The position numbers and the translations under genes are program-made. This document shows positions 25,108 to 38,700 of a DNA stretch of 64,000 bases, piece after piece. The DNA comes from Aquila chrysaetos chrysaetos. Its lineage: Eukaryota > Chordata > Aves > Accipitriformes > Accipitridae. The DNA is taken from assembly GCF_900496995.4 (NCBI RefSeq), contig NC_044022.1:16196938-16260937 (forward strand). The letters are read 5' to 3'. The notes below the pieces were generated by a model. That model had not been told where the DNA came from. It ran no database searches and was given only the letters and a program-made list of their open reading frames with translations. Numbering within the stretch: the first letter of the stretch is position 1; every line of letters begins with the position of its first letter.

Positions 25108-28100
25108 ATACACGACCATGATCATTAAATATGGAAGAGGCAGAAGAAAATCTCTTTCCATATCCACAGGAAAGAGGGAAAATTGTTAATTGGCTTAACT
25201 GGCAGCAGGAGAAATTCAAGGCTTGTTTCAGGTGTCAAGCACTGTTTGAGATGCCCTGGAGTGTCCAAAACTCTAGTGGGCAGATCAGACCCAGGATCCA
25301 CAGGACACCTGCACCTCCCTGGAGCAGTAGCTGTCGATCAGGCAGGGTGTCTGTCCCTAGAGCCCCACGTCATGATACGGGAGGTCACCAGGGTGGCTAG
25401 CTGATCCAAGCACTTCTGTGGACCTTGGTTGCATTTGAGACACGCTGGGATAATCCTGTCCTGTAAGGTCCCGTGTCAGACCAACAGCCACCTGCAGATG
25501 CCTGTGAGGCTCCAGGCAGTTTCCAAAAGTAAGGTGGGTTGAGCAGAGTGTTTGTGTAGGTCAGTGAAATCATCGTAAGTTGGACAAGCATATGTCAAAA
25601 ACAACAAGGTGTTTCCAACCTTACTCATTATACACATCTCAGCAATAAAATAAATAAATAAGTAAAAGAATAGCCATGCATGGTCTAATTTGTTTCCGCG
25701 TGCATCAGTTCTAACATTAGAAATCTTGGTCACACTTATAATACATGGAACATCATTATCTCCAGATCAGCATATAGGCAAAAATTCAGATTTCCTGTTC
25801 TTACCCACAAAACAGCTGCACTACCCGTTTTTTCCCTACATTTCTTTCCCTTCCATTAGGGGTACTGCTGATGGGAACAAGAATTTCCATCAAGAATCTG
25901 GAATATCCAAAACGCCATAACAAAATGCTGGGGTTTGGTATTGGTGGTGGGGATTCTGTTTTCAAATAAAACTCATCAATAAAGCTGATTTGCAGCAAGA
26001 AAAAATGAGCAAAGTCTTTTCAAACTCCAAAGTTTCATTAAAAATATCAAATTCCTGGATAACAAGAGCAAGAGGGGGAAAAAAGGAAACACAGAAATGG
26101 GCTTGTGCTAGAGAATTGCCACCAGCATTGAAGGAGGAGAATTTCTCTCCAATCTGCTATTTGGAGAATTTCTTCAAAACCTCCCCACATACCACAAACT
26201 TTCCCACATACCACACAGCAGAAGAAGACTTGTCAAGAGATATTGAAAAAGGGAAAACCACTGGTCAGAATGATGGCAATGCATGAAATATCATTGGGTA
26301 GCTCAGCTCAGAAAGTGAGACGGGTAGTTAAACAAAATTATCCTAAAAAGAAATTCCTTAGATGTAAAAGATATTAATTTGGGACTAAATTTAAAATTGC
26401 CTCTATTAAGTCACATAGTGTGTTTTAGGGCCAAAAAAAAAAATCACAAGTCAAAGTCATTGAGGAGTGGCTTCCTTTAATTCTATTTACTGAGCTACTC
26501 TGGCCATGCCCTGAGGATGTGCAAGGAAGCAAAGCATCTCAGAAACCTCAGCAAGCCCACATGCAAGCAGGAGGAACAGCGGGCTGCTGGAAATGCGGAG
26601 CACGCCTGGTGCCTCCGCACCAGAAACCGGCCAGCGCTGTGCCAGGACGCCCTGCGTGGGAGCAGAGGCTGGTTATCCCCGTGGGACAGCACCCCACCGC
26701 AGCGCTGAACTCTCCCACCGTGGACACCGGGCCACCCAAGCAAAGTGCCCGCAAGCTGGCCGAAGACAGCCATGCACTGAAACTTTATCGGCGTGGTACG
26801 GCACCGTTTTAAGGCATGCAGTAGAGCTCTGATTTATCATAGTCCTGCAGGTTTTTGTATTGTTAAAAATATCCTGAAGTGCGTTCAGGTGTATAAAAAC
26901 AGAAGACAGGCAGTCCTGACAAAGAAAGCTTACGTGCCTTATAACACAAACAGGAAAAAAAAACTAATTCAGTTAAGCACATTCAAAATTTGCCCATTGG
27001 TTATGAAACACAGCCAGCTCTGAAGAGGAGAAAAACAGCTGGGAAAAACTGTCACGTTATAAATTTCAGCAGGACAAGAGATGGTGCACGGGGCCATTTT
27101 GGCTGATAGCATCATGACACACTCAGGCCCAGAAAGTGTAATTTTTAAGGCGCTCACAAAACAGATAAGCCATCATTTTTAATTTTTCTTGCAAAACATG
27201 CATGCAAATTTGCATGCCTGTTTATCTACCTCAGCAGGGTTAAAAGTTTCTAGCTTTTGTGACAGAAAAAGGGCAGCATCACCAGTTGCTTCAGCTTTTC
27301 CATGAAATTCCTGAAGGTTGTAAAGCCAAGCAAGCAGCAGGCACCTTGAAACCAATTTTGAGTCTGTCATTACGTGGTATTGATACAACTGCAGCACCCT
27401 CAGCAAACCTTAACTATAGACGCTTGTGTCCACTTTCCCTGCAATTCCACTACTGAAGTCAGTTTTAAATGAAAAATATTGCTTTAAGACACCGTTAATA
27501 GTAATATCTTAGTTCTTATTGATTTCTGATGACAGTATCTTCTCTGGTGAAGCATAAGAAGATATAAGAAGCCTGAAATGAGAACAAAATAATTAATTTT
27601 CCACTATAAACATGTATTACCTTATGGAAATTATGAAGATAGCAAAAATAAGGGAAAAAATAGAAAAAATTAGCTCTAAAACTACAAATAAATACAGGAA
27701 ATGGACACTGACCTAACCTTCAGGAGTCTCCTGAAGGACTATGGAAACAAGACTCAGAATCAAAACCCAACCGCACTGGAAGCAAATCCAAGGAGCCCTG
27801 AAAATCTCTGTCACAGGAGGCAGACCCTGTAAAGCGCTTATTGTCCCATTGTTAAAATATAACAGAGAAATGGGGCTGAACTGGAGTGTTCAATACAGAG
27901 CTCAAATTCCAGCTGACGCGGGTTGTAAGGAGCAGCGCAGCGTTACGCTGCACTGATTTTTCACAGCACCAAACACAACAGGCCTGCTGCAACATCACAG
28001 CATCTTTTGAGTAAAAAACGCTGCTTTGCATTTCAGCGTCACCCTACAGCAAATCTCTCACGTAGCAGTGGGTTACATCAGCTGACACCCCTCACGAAAA

Positions 28101-29624
28101 GCCATGCCATAATCCTCTGAGCAGGGATTAGGACATGCGCAGAGGGGCCATCCCATCCAAATAGCTCACATCGAAAAGTCAGCAACAGAAAACAGCCTGA
28201 TGTGCTTCCTTACAAGATCCCATTTCACCCTGCAGTGGTTTTTAGAGATAACTCCCTGCAGAGATCTAAACCAAAATGTCCTTCAGCAAACTGCTGACGG
28301 CAGCAATGGGCCCTACGTTCTCCTCCTGCACAATCCCGATATGAAAAAAATCATAGCATTTCTAAAAATCACCAAATAATTTGAGCAGATTGAAAAACCT
28401 ATTACAAGAGACAAACAAATGGATGGCCTTCAGACCTTCTCTAAAGACCTCTTTCTCATCCCCTTTTCCCTGTGCTGGTGTAAAAGAAGGAGACAAATGG
28501 CAGCAAGCGTCTGCTTTTACGGAGCAAAGAGGTTGCTGATGGGCTAACAGCGTCAGGGTGCCTGATGAATGTGGCAAGTGCTTGGTGTTTGCCAGGGAGA
28601 GGTGGGTGACACACAGGGGACCACCTTGGTGCTGTGTGTCCGAATAATACTGCTACCTCATTCTCAATTCTGAGCAATGCTAGGAGACAGCCAAGATGAC
28701 ATGCAGCTGTGAGTTTTTCTAAAAAATTGTATTTAAATGTGTATTTTAAATTTTTATTTAAAAAATACAAATAATATTTGCTTCAAAAAATAGAAATCCT
28801 TCTCTAATATTTTGTTTTAGCAGGATTTCAGCCTGGTTAGACTTACCATTCCCTTGAATCAAAAAAATTGCAAATGCTTGACAAAATTGTCTTGTCAGGA
28901 AGCGAAGCCAAGGAGTTGAAGCACACAAAGAAAATTGGGTTGTCAAAAACCAGACATCTCAATATATTCTCTTGGTAGAGGGAAACTCCTACACATGTTC
29001 TAAGCACTCTCGCAGAGGTAATGACTACCTAAAACCAGAGATGAGCACTCTGCACAAGCATGCTTTTGTGTTTCCAAGTGCTGATTTAAAGCTTCAGCCT
29101 TATGAGCCACTCACAGCAAAACCAGCGAGGTCCCCTCCTTCCAGCGCTCAGCCACTGTCCAAATCACATCCCAGAAATGCAGGGTAATGCAATAAAAAAA
29201 GCCATTATTCTACCTGCTTTATGATCTCTGACATCTGATATTGTCTTTCTGGTATTTATTTCTCAATCCTGAACCTTACAGTGAGCCTTCCTCCCCCTCT
29301 CTGGCGCTGTAAATCCAATCTCTCCTGCAGTGTGGAAAAAGTGCATGGAGAAAATGGCAATATGGAGAAAAGCCTAGAATTATTCATTCTTAATGGGTCC
29401 AGTGGGATCGATGAAGTTTGGATGCAGCTAGTATTGCAGTCTTCTGTTTCTCCTGGTTTTGCAAAATGAATAGCAAATCTGAAGGTTTTGTTATAGTTAA
29501 CTGCTTTTCATTTGGCCAGCAGAGTATGCGGCATCAGAATGCAAAATTAATCTTACTAAACTTGTCCTAATTGGCTTAATGACTAATATGGCATTATAAT
29601 CTATTAATTCTTTTCTCAAAAATA
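25108..29624. other. Spacer DNA with one CpG-bearing patch
   Basis: Mostly AT-rich. The interval 26560-26830 is GC-rich with many CG dinucleotides and stays open in several frames on both strands, which reflects composition rather than coding. A short AT hairpin (GTATTTTAAATTTTTATTTAAAAAATAC-like, split by a loop) lies near 28740-28770. No gene was recognised. Confidence 0.45.
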
Positions 29625-29745
29625 TAAAAGATAGATTATTTTACAAAACATTACAAAATAATATACAAAATTTTACAAAAGAATAAACAATAACAAACTA
29701 TTTTATAAAACAAAGATAAATTATTTTACAAAACAAAACCAGTGT
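29625..29745. repeat. AT-rich imperfect repeat (ATTTTACAAAA motif)
   Basis: The motif ATTATTTTACAAAACA occurs near 29634 and again near 29718. Decayed copies (AATTTTACAAAAG, ACTATTTTATAAAAC) lie between them. Confidence 0.6.
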
Positions 29746-32700
29746 TTTATTTTTATACACATCGAAATTAATTTATTTACAGCATCCTGTGCCTAACGCT
29801 CATAAATACCAACACCTTTGGTCAGGAAATGATACATTACACCAATCCTGTAATACGTTTTCATAACAGCATTATAATCTGAACTATGACGAAGTCAGAG
29901 AAAAAGCAGAGAACAAGACAGAGAACGAAAGAGACGGACCCTGCCCTAATGAGCTTATAATGCCATTTACCATTCATTTGTCATATGCAGAGCAGGGTGG
30001 CTGGTTGCACACTCACGTTTGGGCATCGGGTTTGATGCTCCCCTGTGGTCAGCCCCGGTGGAAGCTCCTTTCTCAGGCTGCAAAGCCCGAGCAGCCACCG
30101 GTTCAGCACGTCCGCAGTGGTCTTGCGAGATGCGGTCGATCCATCTGGGAAACGACAAATAACAACTGGCCACAGCTGTGCCGTATGGCGCATCCCCTTC
30201 TGCCAGCGCCATCGCAGGACGTTTCACCTCGTGTTTCCCCCACGTGAGCTCCTTCAGGACCCAGCCCGGCTGCAGCCTCTCCTGCCTCACGCACCCTCTG
30301 ACCAGGTTCCCCGCGCCGCAGAGGGATGCTGCTGCTGCAGGCGCCTCACCCCTGCGGTGGTCCCCAACTGCGACGGGAGCCCAGAGGGATGGAAGCAAGC
30401 CCACCAAGCAACTTCAGTTCACTTCAGCACAGATGCCTAAAAGAGGTCAGAAGAAGAAAGTTTGAGAAATGCTGTTTCTTCTGCCGGGGGTGGGAAGGCT
30501 CACCGCTGGCAAGATGATGGGCAGGGAGAGCCCCGGTACCTGCACGCCACCCACTGCACAGAAGAGCTGTCAGAGCACCCACCTCAGGAAACCACGACTC
30601 TGGAGATCTTTGGGTGGGTTACTTTATCACCTACGAATTTTTTATACTCTCCAGATCATATTTCATTATATAAAATAAATTGTGTTTAGTTTTGGCATAA
30701 CAGATCTGATGCCTTCTGGTTTACAATTCTAACCAAGTGTAACTGTGAAACTAAATTAAGGAAGAGTAGTACAACAAAACCAGTTACAACAGACACCTGC
30801 ATCTGCATGGTCATTTTAGGCTTCTTTTGGAGTCACTGGGCAGAAACAGGCCATGATTCATCTCATCCCAAAAATAATGGGCTAAAGAGGTATGGGTAAA
30901 TTATGCTAAAGGACAAGAAATATCCATTCTTCATATACATTTTTGTGCAGCGTAGACAAAACAGAGCATTCATTGTATATTCAGTATAGTCATGTCTTTC
31001 AAGAGTTACAAGAAAAGCGAGTCTCCCCCAAATTAATAGAGCTATTTTCATTTTTTTGTAGTTAGAGGAATGTAGAGTGGACCTTTTCATAAAGTCAGTG
31101 TCTAATACAGGAGAGTGAATCAGGACCGTCATTTTTATACATTACCACCATCCTAATTTATATTGTTCCTGCTTTATCTGTCTGGATCTGGCTTCTGCTG
31201 TAGCAGGGAGAAGCAGGGGAGCAGGGCTGGCTCTGCTGACACCTTCTGCTAACACACGTGAGCATCGGTTTCATCCTCCCATCCTGACTCTCACACTCTA
31301 GGTATAAATACGGGACACTAAAGAAACAATGCACAAGAAGAACATTAAAGCCTAGCTTTACCTTGCTCTTCACTGAAAGCTTTGATGCCCCAAAGCCAAG
31401 GCAGTGTAAAAGCAGTGACATGAAAGAGGCAACAAAACGGATGTTCAATACACAATGCTTCAGCTAAACCAGCAAGCTCAAAGAGGGGAAATCAATAAAG
31501 AGAGGAAAGAGGTTAAAACCTCTTCCCCTACCTGTCCTCAGCTATGTACAGACATTAATTACTACTTGCAGGATGCCAAGCTATTGCACTCTCCCTTCTG
31601 CACTTGCAAAAGCCTGCTGAACCTCATGCCCTTACCCAGTCCCATCCACTCCTTGTACCCAAGACATCACGGGCTTCATTATGAGTAGCAATTTCAGCAC
31701 CCCACTACCTGCACCCTGGTGACTCTCCCTCCACAGGGTCCTGCAGATACTCTTGTAGGCACAGAAAACCCCAGGCTGGACAACAGGAATGTGTAGCATC
31801 ATTGTGCTGCACGGAACCCCAGATCCCATACTCCATCCTAACAGTGTGCAGGTTAGGGGACTCAGTTTCAGCTGTTTTCTACTGAATCTGAAATACCTGA
31901 AATCTGAGATCTCTGAGCCATCTTGGTACAGTTACGGCAGGGAACACGGTCCTACAGCAGCTCTGGCAGGTGCTAGCAGAGTGGATTTTACAATCTGACA
32001 TTGGAAGTCAGTTCCTCACCTCCCAAAACCAAAATGACTCAAATCTGATAACATCCACAGCCTGCCACCATGCTCATCTCTGTTGTTGGACTTTTAAGGA
32101 CAACTAAACAAGCTGAGCTTGGTAATGAAAGGCTGCTGTTAATACGACATTTTCTTTCTTATTTTAGGTTTCAGGAAGTCTGGATGGCTTCTTGTTTGAC
32201 ACATGCAATCATTATGTTGTTAACAGAGGTGAGACACAGGCAGCCTTTGTTCTTTTTATAACTCTTAACGCACAGATAACATAAAGGGCTTCAAAATACA
32301 AGATATCAGCTATACTGTTAGAGAACTGATAAGCAAGTAAAGTGCATTTATTGATGCCCACAGAGGAAATGAGCCATATTGTTTGGCTTTTAACGGAAAC
32401 CATTCAGTTTTCAAGAGCATGCACACTCCAGCTGTCCTCACTGGTGTGACAGTGAGAGAAGCAATTCTGCTGCTAGTCCACAAGCAAAGTGTTTTCCAAA
32501 CAAAGGAAATTAATATTTCTGTGTATCTCTCCATGGACATACATCCTATTTAGAGTAAAACACTCATGCGGTGAAGTGCATGTATGGTTGTCTCCGTTAG
32601 GAGCTTAGCACTTTAATTACACCAAAAATATTGGAGGCTAGACGAAGATTTGGCAAAAAAATCCCAAACAAACAGTTGTCAAACCTTTTGATCTCTATCT

Positions 32701-35700
32701 CTTTGGGCATGTTCTAAGGAAAACAGGTTGTCATGAACAGCAATCTGATTACTTGTTCCTTGTCTGACCCAAGGGAGGGCAGTGGAACAAAGGATTCAGT
32801 GTTCAGGTGAGTCCCGGCCTCGAGCGAGAGCCACCTGGCAATGCCTCGGCGTGGCGAGGACTGAGATAACCTACCTCATTTCTGGAAAGGAACCAGAAGC
32901 AAAAGTGACAATTATATCTGTGTACCTGACTGATGGGACTCAGCTGCCACTAGTAATATAAGTACATAACAAAGCAGAAGTATTATGATAGCCTGATCTG
33001 CTCCTGGAGAAAGAGTGATGCTCAGCATACCTAGACATTATTCCAACCGTGTCTTTTTCTATGCAGGCTTTGTCTCAGTTATCTGTGCTTATCTTAGGTT
33101 AGGACTGGATCACAGTACCAGAAGGTAATACGTAGCCAGGCCAGAAAACTGCTCTCAAATAAGGCCAACGGCATGAAAACCGGGTCAACTGAGATCTAGG
33201 GTGGTCTCCAAACTTTTCCCAAGGTGACCCCATGGGTCTGAATTTCACTTCTGTAATTGAATTTCACCTGTATTTTTGACCTCTCTGCCCAATTCAAGTC
33301 ATAGATAAAATCCAAGATGCTGATTTTAACTCAAAATGTCCAGAATGGTCTTTGGGACCTGGTATGGGCTACCAAAGAGCCTGTGATTCTTCTTGTTCAA
33401 TGCTGTCTTATTTAAACTTGGTAGTAGCTTTTGAGCTGGAAGCCCACCCTTCCTATAAAAGAATGACATTGCCATCAGTGAGTTTCATTAGCTAGTACGT
33501 GTATTACTCTTCAGGGCACTTTTATCTCCAAAGCTGGGCTGAGGATTAAAGAAAGTTGTTCTTTACTTTGTAGGTCAAGTTTCTTCTGTTCACTTTAGCC
33601 CATTATTTTAAGGTTTTACTCTGGATACCCATGCATGGGAAAGCAAATCAATTCTCTATTAAACTTCGAAGAAATAGGGAACACCATCTTCAGGGATGAA
33701 GAAAATCACTTCATTTTATGCAAAATATGTAGTAGTCTGGCCAAGGATGGGCGACAATGGCTGCCACCGGCACCAAGCAGCTCCCTACATCACTGTTTGC
33801 TCCAAGAGGCAATGGCTTGCTGTTCTGATCCAGCACCTCCTCTTCTCCATGGCCCCCAAGATCGTACGTGCTTCACCGTGTGCAGACACAAACCCATTCT
33901 CCATTGCCAGAGTGTGTCCCTGGGGTGGCAAATGAAATGTAACAGATGATGGGTAGAGCATCAGGTCAATGAAAATCTTGGTGTGTCCCCTGAAAATCAG
34001 AACATGATGAGACTTGACCAACAGACACCTCTTCTTTATACAGGGTGTATCTAAGTGGTGAAGAATAGAAACCTGTCTTCTGCTCTGGGGGTATGGGCTT
34101 CTCTGGCACTTGGAGCTTCTTTGCTTCATTAGTGTGAAGGAAAATTCCCTAAAATTTTGCTAAGAACCTATGCTGACATATATTGCTCCTGTTAAGAATC
34201 AGCTTGAGGTATTGAAGAAAAGCTGTCTTTTAAAGGCAGGACAAAGCTTATTTTACCGCCCAGAATCCCACAATACTGTATTTGTGATGTTAACTACTTC
34301 GACTACATTTTTCACCTGATTCAAAGTTTACCTAAAATACCTTGCCACATGTCCTTTGTAGGACATTCCACCTGAAAACAGCAGAGCAAGTGGTTTTACT
34401 ATTTTTATTCCGCAGTACCCATTCCTCAACACAGCCAAGGTTCTTGTATTGTAGACCCATCCAAAATGCAGTCCATGAGGTCATGCTCGCTGCAGACAAA
34501 GGCACACAACGCAGTATTATTTCCTGCAGACGATGTTCTGTTTGTGCTGTAACTTGTGCGATTGCAAAGATCAAAGAGATGCAAAGTACTGGGAGTACAT
34601 AAACATATTACTAAATTAATACAATGTAAACAGTGCGCATGAAAAGAACAGTTTGACCTTATTTCAGTTTCTGGTGCTTTCCGAACAAACACCACGTCAG
34701 CATGGCCATTCTGGTTAGTATTGGAGCAGTCCCACTGCTGTGTCCCCCACAAGAATTTCTGCAGCCATGTAGGCAAATACAGCACTTGCACATAGGGTGA
34801 TACACCAGGAAAGTCTCTGGAGAGATTTCCCTTGTGCTTTGGTGAAACTTAGGTGAATAGACACATTTAACTGAACCAGGTCAAGCTTACGGGGAAGCGC
34901 TGGCACGAAGGACTCATTCTCATCTCCATTGTGCCAGCAAGTTCCTCTCAAAGGCAAAATGCAGGGGATGGGGATGAAGACGGGGATGAAGATGGCAGCA
35001 TGCACTGCACTGCCGGGGGAGGAGTGACAACTCCCGCCAGAGCCTCAGCTTAGCAAAGACGCGTGTGACTTATCCTGGCAGAGATCACATATCCAAGCTG
35101 CTTTAATACAGCACTCTTCTCTTATTTTTTCAACTGCCATGCACTCCTTTAGTGTCTAGCATCAGCTCCTTCATACCACTGCGGTAGCTTTTTCTTTCTA
35201 GATCTCAAAGTGCTTTATTAATGGGGAAAAATATCTCACAATCTCCCTAGGAAACAAGGTCAATATTAGGGCCATTTACAGAGGGGTTCTTTGCAGCTTA
35301 CTGTGATCAAAGCAAGGGGAAAATAAGAACAAGGAATGGTCTGGGCAGCTCTCGTCTTACTCCACTGTGGTGTTTGTGGGGGGAAGGCGCCAGCGCTCCC
35401 AAACCCACCAGCACCCCACCACCACTAATTATTACCATCTCTGAGCTCAGATAAGACGTGATCATGAGCTACATCTATCTATTTCAAGCACAGTTTCGTG
35501 TGAAGGACAGTTCTGAGCATGCACTCCGCAGCGTGGCTGAGCGGAGACCCTCCCCACTGCAATTCACACGCTGGGTCACCGACTGAAGGAGGAGGTTGAG
35601 TGCAGGGAAGGGGTCTATCCTAGAAACTAGCACTGCTATCTCCAGGAAAGTCAGACAAGAATGACGTCCAACGGCTTAGAAGTATGTAAGACTTCAGAAA

Positions 35701-38700
35701 AAGATGAAATCTACTTGTGCCTCCTGGACTCTTCCTTATGGGAGACGCTCTATGCAGCTGGCTTACCTTCTACGCTTCTTCTGCTACTCTTTTTGTGACT
35801 TGGAACAAATATGCTGCCTTAATGCCTTAAAGGACGTTTTAAATTAATAGGTACTTGACTTGCATTCTACCTCAATCTGGCTTGGGATAAGAATGATTTC
35901 TAGGTTACTGGCTAATGATGAGGCACCTCTCACACAAATCATGGTGCATCTGTATCCCAGAATACCAGGACACTTGAACAAAAGCCCTAGTTCCCAGAAC
36001 TTTCTCCAGCAGAACAAAAGGACAAAAAAAGACTGCCTTATATAAATTGCAGAGACTAGTTTGAGAGCTGTTATCATAAGACAAGAGCAGAAAAAAATGT
36101 ATAACTGACATAGAGAGAGGATCACACCTGGATCCTGTGTGGATCCCAAGGAGCCAGTTGCACCCAGGGAGGCAGCAAGCAGATCTGCCTTGTTGCACTG
36201 GGAAGGGCGGGAGACAGAGATGAAGCTCTTTCCACTCCTTTGGGCAGCTGGAATAAGTCCAAGGATCAAAGGTGTCCCCTTTGACTGAGGAGGAGGAGGA
36301 GACAATGAAATATCCAGAATATGGTCCTAAGAGTCAGGTCAGGAAAGATGCCATGGCTAGTCACAGGACTTTGAAACCCCTCGGATACCTCTCTCACGTT
36401 TTATATCAGACTTCATGGAAGCTGAAGCAAAGATAAATTTCTGTGACATTTTCACTAAAGCCATACATTCTTTTAGCTTAATGCTAAAGCTGAGTTTTCA
36501 TTGTATAAACCAAGTAACCCGAGATGTAATTGAACTTACGTTCTTTTAGCAAAACAGAGAAGTACCTGTAAAATCAGATGATTGACAGCCCTGGAAATTA
36601 AATAGAGTAGACTGCTTCACTGATGTTTCTTATCCTGCTCTCGTAAAACCAGATGGGTGAGATGCCACTGAAACAAATGCATACTTTTCCTTTGATCCAG
36701 CAGGAGCACTCCAGAAGGATCAATTAGAAGGCTTTAAGGTACTGTAAACACCATGAGAAACAAGACGAATCCAGGTGGCACAATGTGGTCAGACCCCTCA
36801 GTGAGAACAAAGCGTGTTCCATTGTGGTGAGGTCTTGGGCCAGATTCAGGCTCCAGACAACCAACCAGGTACTTTTTGTTCTGTTATGCACCTGTCAGTC
36901 ACCCAGGCCATAGTCCTTCAGCATTTACATGGGCATAGGTATATCTAGATCGCAAGTCCAGGGGAGGACTTCAGCCTTCCTAAGAACACCCTGGTGAATG
37001 CAGTAGGGATGCACGGAGACAGGACTCCAAGCAGATGCTTCCAATATAAATACAGATTCCTACAGATGTGCAAATCAGGTTTAATTTCAGTATCAAGTGA
37101 AATGCCCAAGTCCTTCCAGGTCCAAATCTTAATAATATAGCAGTCTGCTTTGCCTGTGGGATCTTTGATGCTGAAGCATCTTGCAGCAAACTCACACGTT
37201 TGTAAAACTCAGAAATTATATCCATGTTGCTCTTTCATAACAAACTTCAAACTAAAGCTTGCAGGTAAGCCGTAGGGAATGAACACAGGCATCCATATGA
37301 CACATTAAAGCTGTAACTAAATAAGCACTGGTTAGGATCTCTGGTTTCACCTGAAGATCAGCAAAAATGAGCTTGCAAGCACAAAACCTCATAACCTCCA
37401 CCTTGCCAGAGAGGGACCTGCTAACCAGCCTAAAAAGTGATGACCAGTAATGGGTAATCACAGGGTAGTGATGAAATTTGTTGTCCACTTCTCACTTGTA
37501 TGCTGTCAAGCAAGCCCTGCTCTAGCATGTGTGCTCTCATCCAGTCTGTCTTGAAGCTGAAAGGGTCAGATTTAAACTTCTAAGTGGAAGTGACAGTAGA
37601 ATCACTTGAACACAAGACAGCAGATTCCCAGTCCCAAAGTTGCCTTTTATTTATGTTACTTCAGACACACCATTTGAAATTATCCTCTTCATTCTTAAGT
37701 TTTAACCTAAGGCTTATAAAGGGACAGTTTCATCTGAACGGATGAAATCTGTTCTATTTCTTTGCTCATTTGCCCATATTTTTGTGGCAGCCTTAAAGCT
37801 GCTAGACTGCCAGATATGCAAAAGTAGCAGAGCATGGTACACCAGTGCAGTAATTGTGCTCTCCCAGCATGATTTAAAACACTGATCTCAAACTAGACCA
37901 AGAGAGATGGGCATGACATAGAAAAGTTTATCTATTTTTAAAAGTCTTGCTTAAATCACTGGCTTCCTAGCATATAGTGTGGTCTAGACTGATAATAAGC
38001 AGGAATTTCCACAAGAGCTGATGACACTGTATACACTCCAAAATCTCTTGTGAAATCCATGGGATACATGTATGTTGACAGAAGAATACAAGCAGCATGT
38101 GGCTGATCAATATCCCAAGCAGCCAGGGGTTTGTTTTTTTTTTGGCAGCCTGCACACACTCTAGTAGTTAACATCAGGAAAAAAAGCAAACTACTTTCTC
38201 TTAGGACAATATAGCACTCCGCCTTCTTAAAGTGGCCTTTGTAAAATAAATGAGGTCATTCATAAGCAAGCAAACAGGAGATGGCCTAAATGATAGTCTT
38301 TCTGAGGTATCCCATGCCTCTTAAAGGGAGTATCTAGAGATATCTGTGCTAATTTGTGGGTTTGGCTTGTGGGCTTGATTAAGGATGTCGGGCCAATATA
38401 TGATCTGCCGTTGTGCTCACTGCTTTTCTGTGCAGAGCCAGCCTACCCACAAGTAACACTGCTCAAGTATTTAGACAAGCTACAAGATGCAGGGGCATAG
38501 GGACGCCTGGGAGGAGCAGGCATCTGACAGAGCCGAACCCTACGGCCAGGTCCGTCTCTGCATCCCCTAGGTCGGCGTGGGCATGGGACGCTCCCACACA
38601 GAGCTCACTGCCCTCTCCGACCGCAGGCGTCTGCTAGAGGGAAGTGGATGGCCTCAAGGGCAGGTTATAACCGTCCAGATCGCCTTGCAGCTAGGCGGGA

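Noticed and set aside
35844..36305. 153-codon minus-strand open frame
   Set aside because: No domain, no plausible gene context and ordinary spacer composition.
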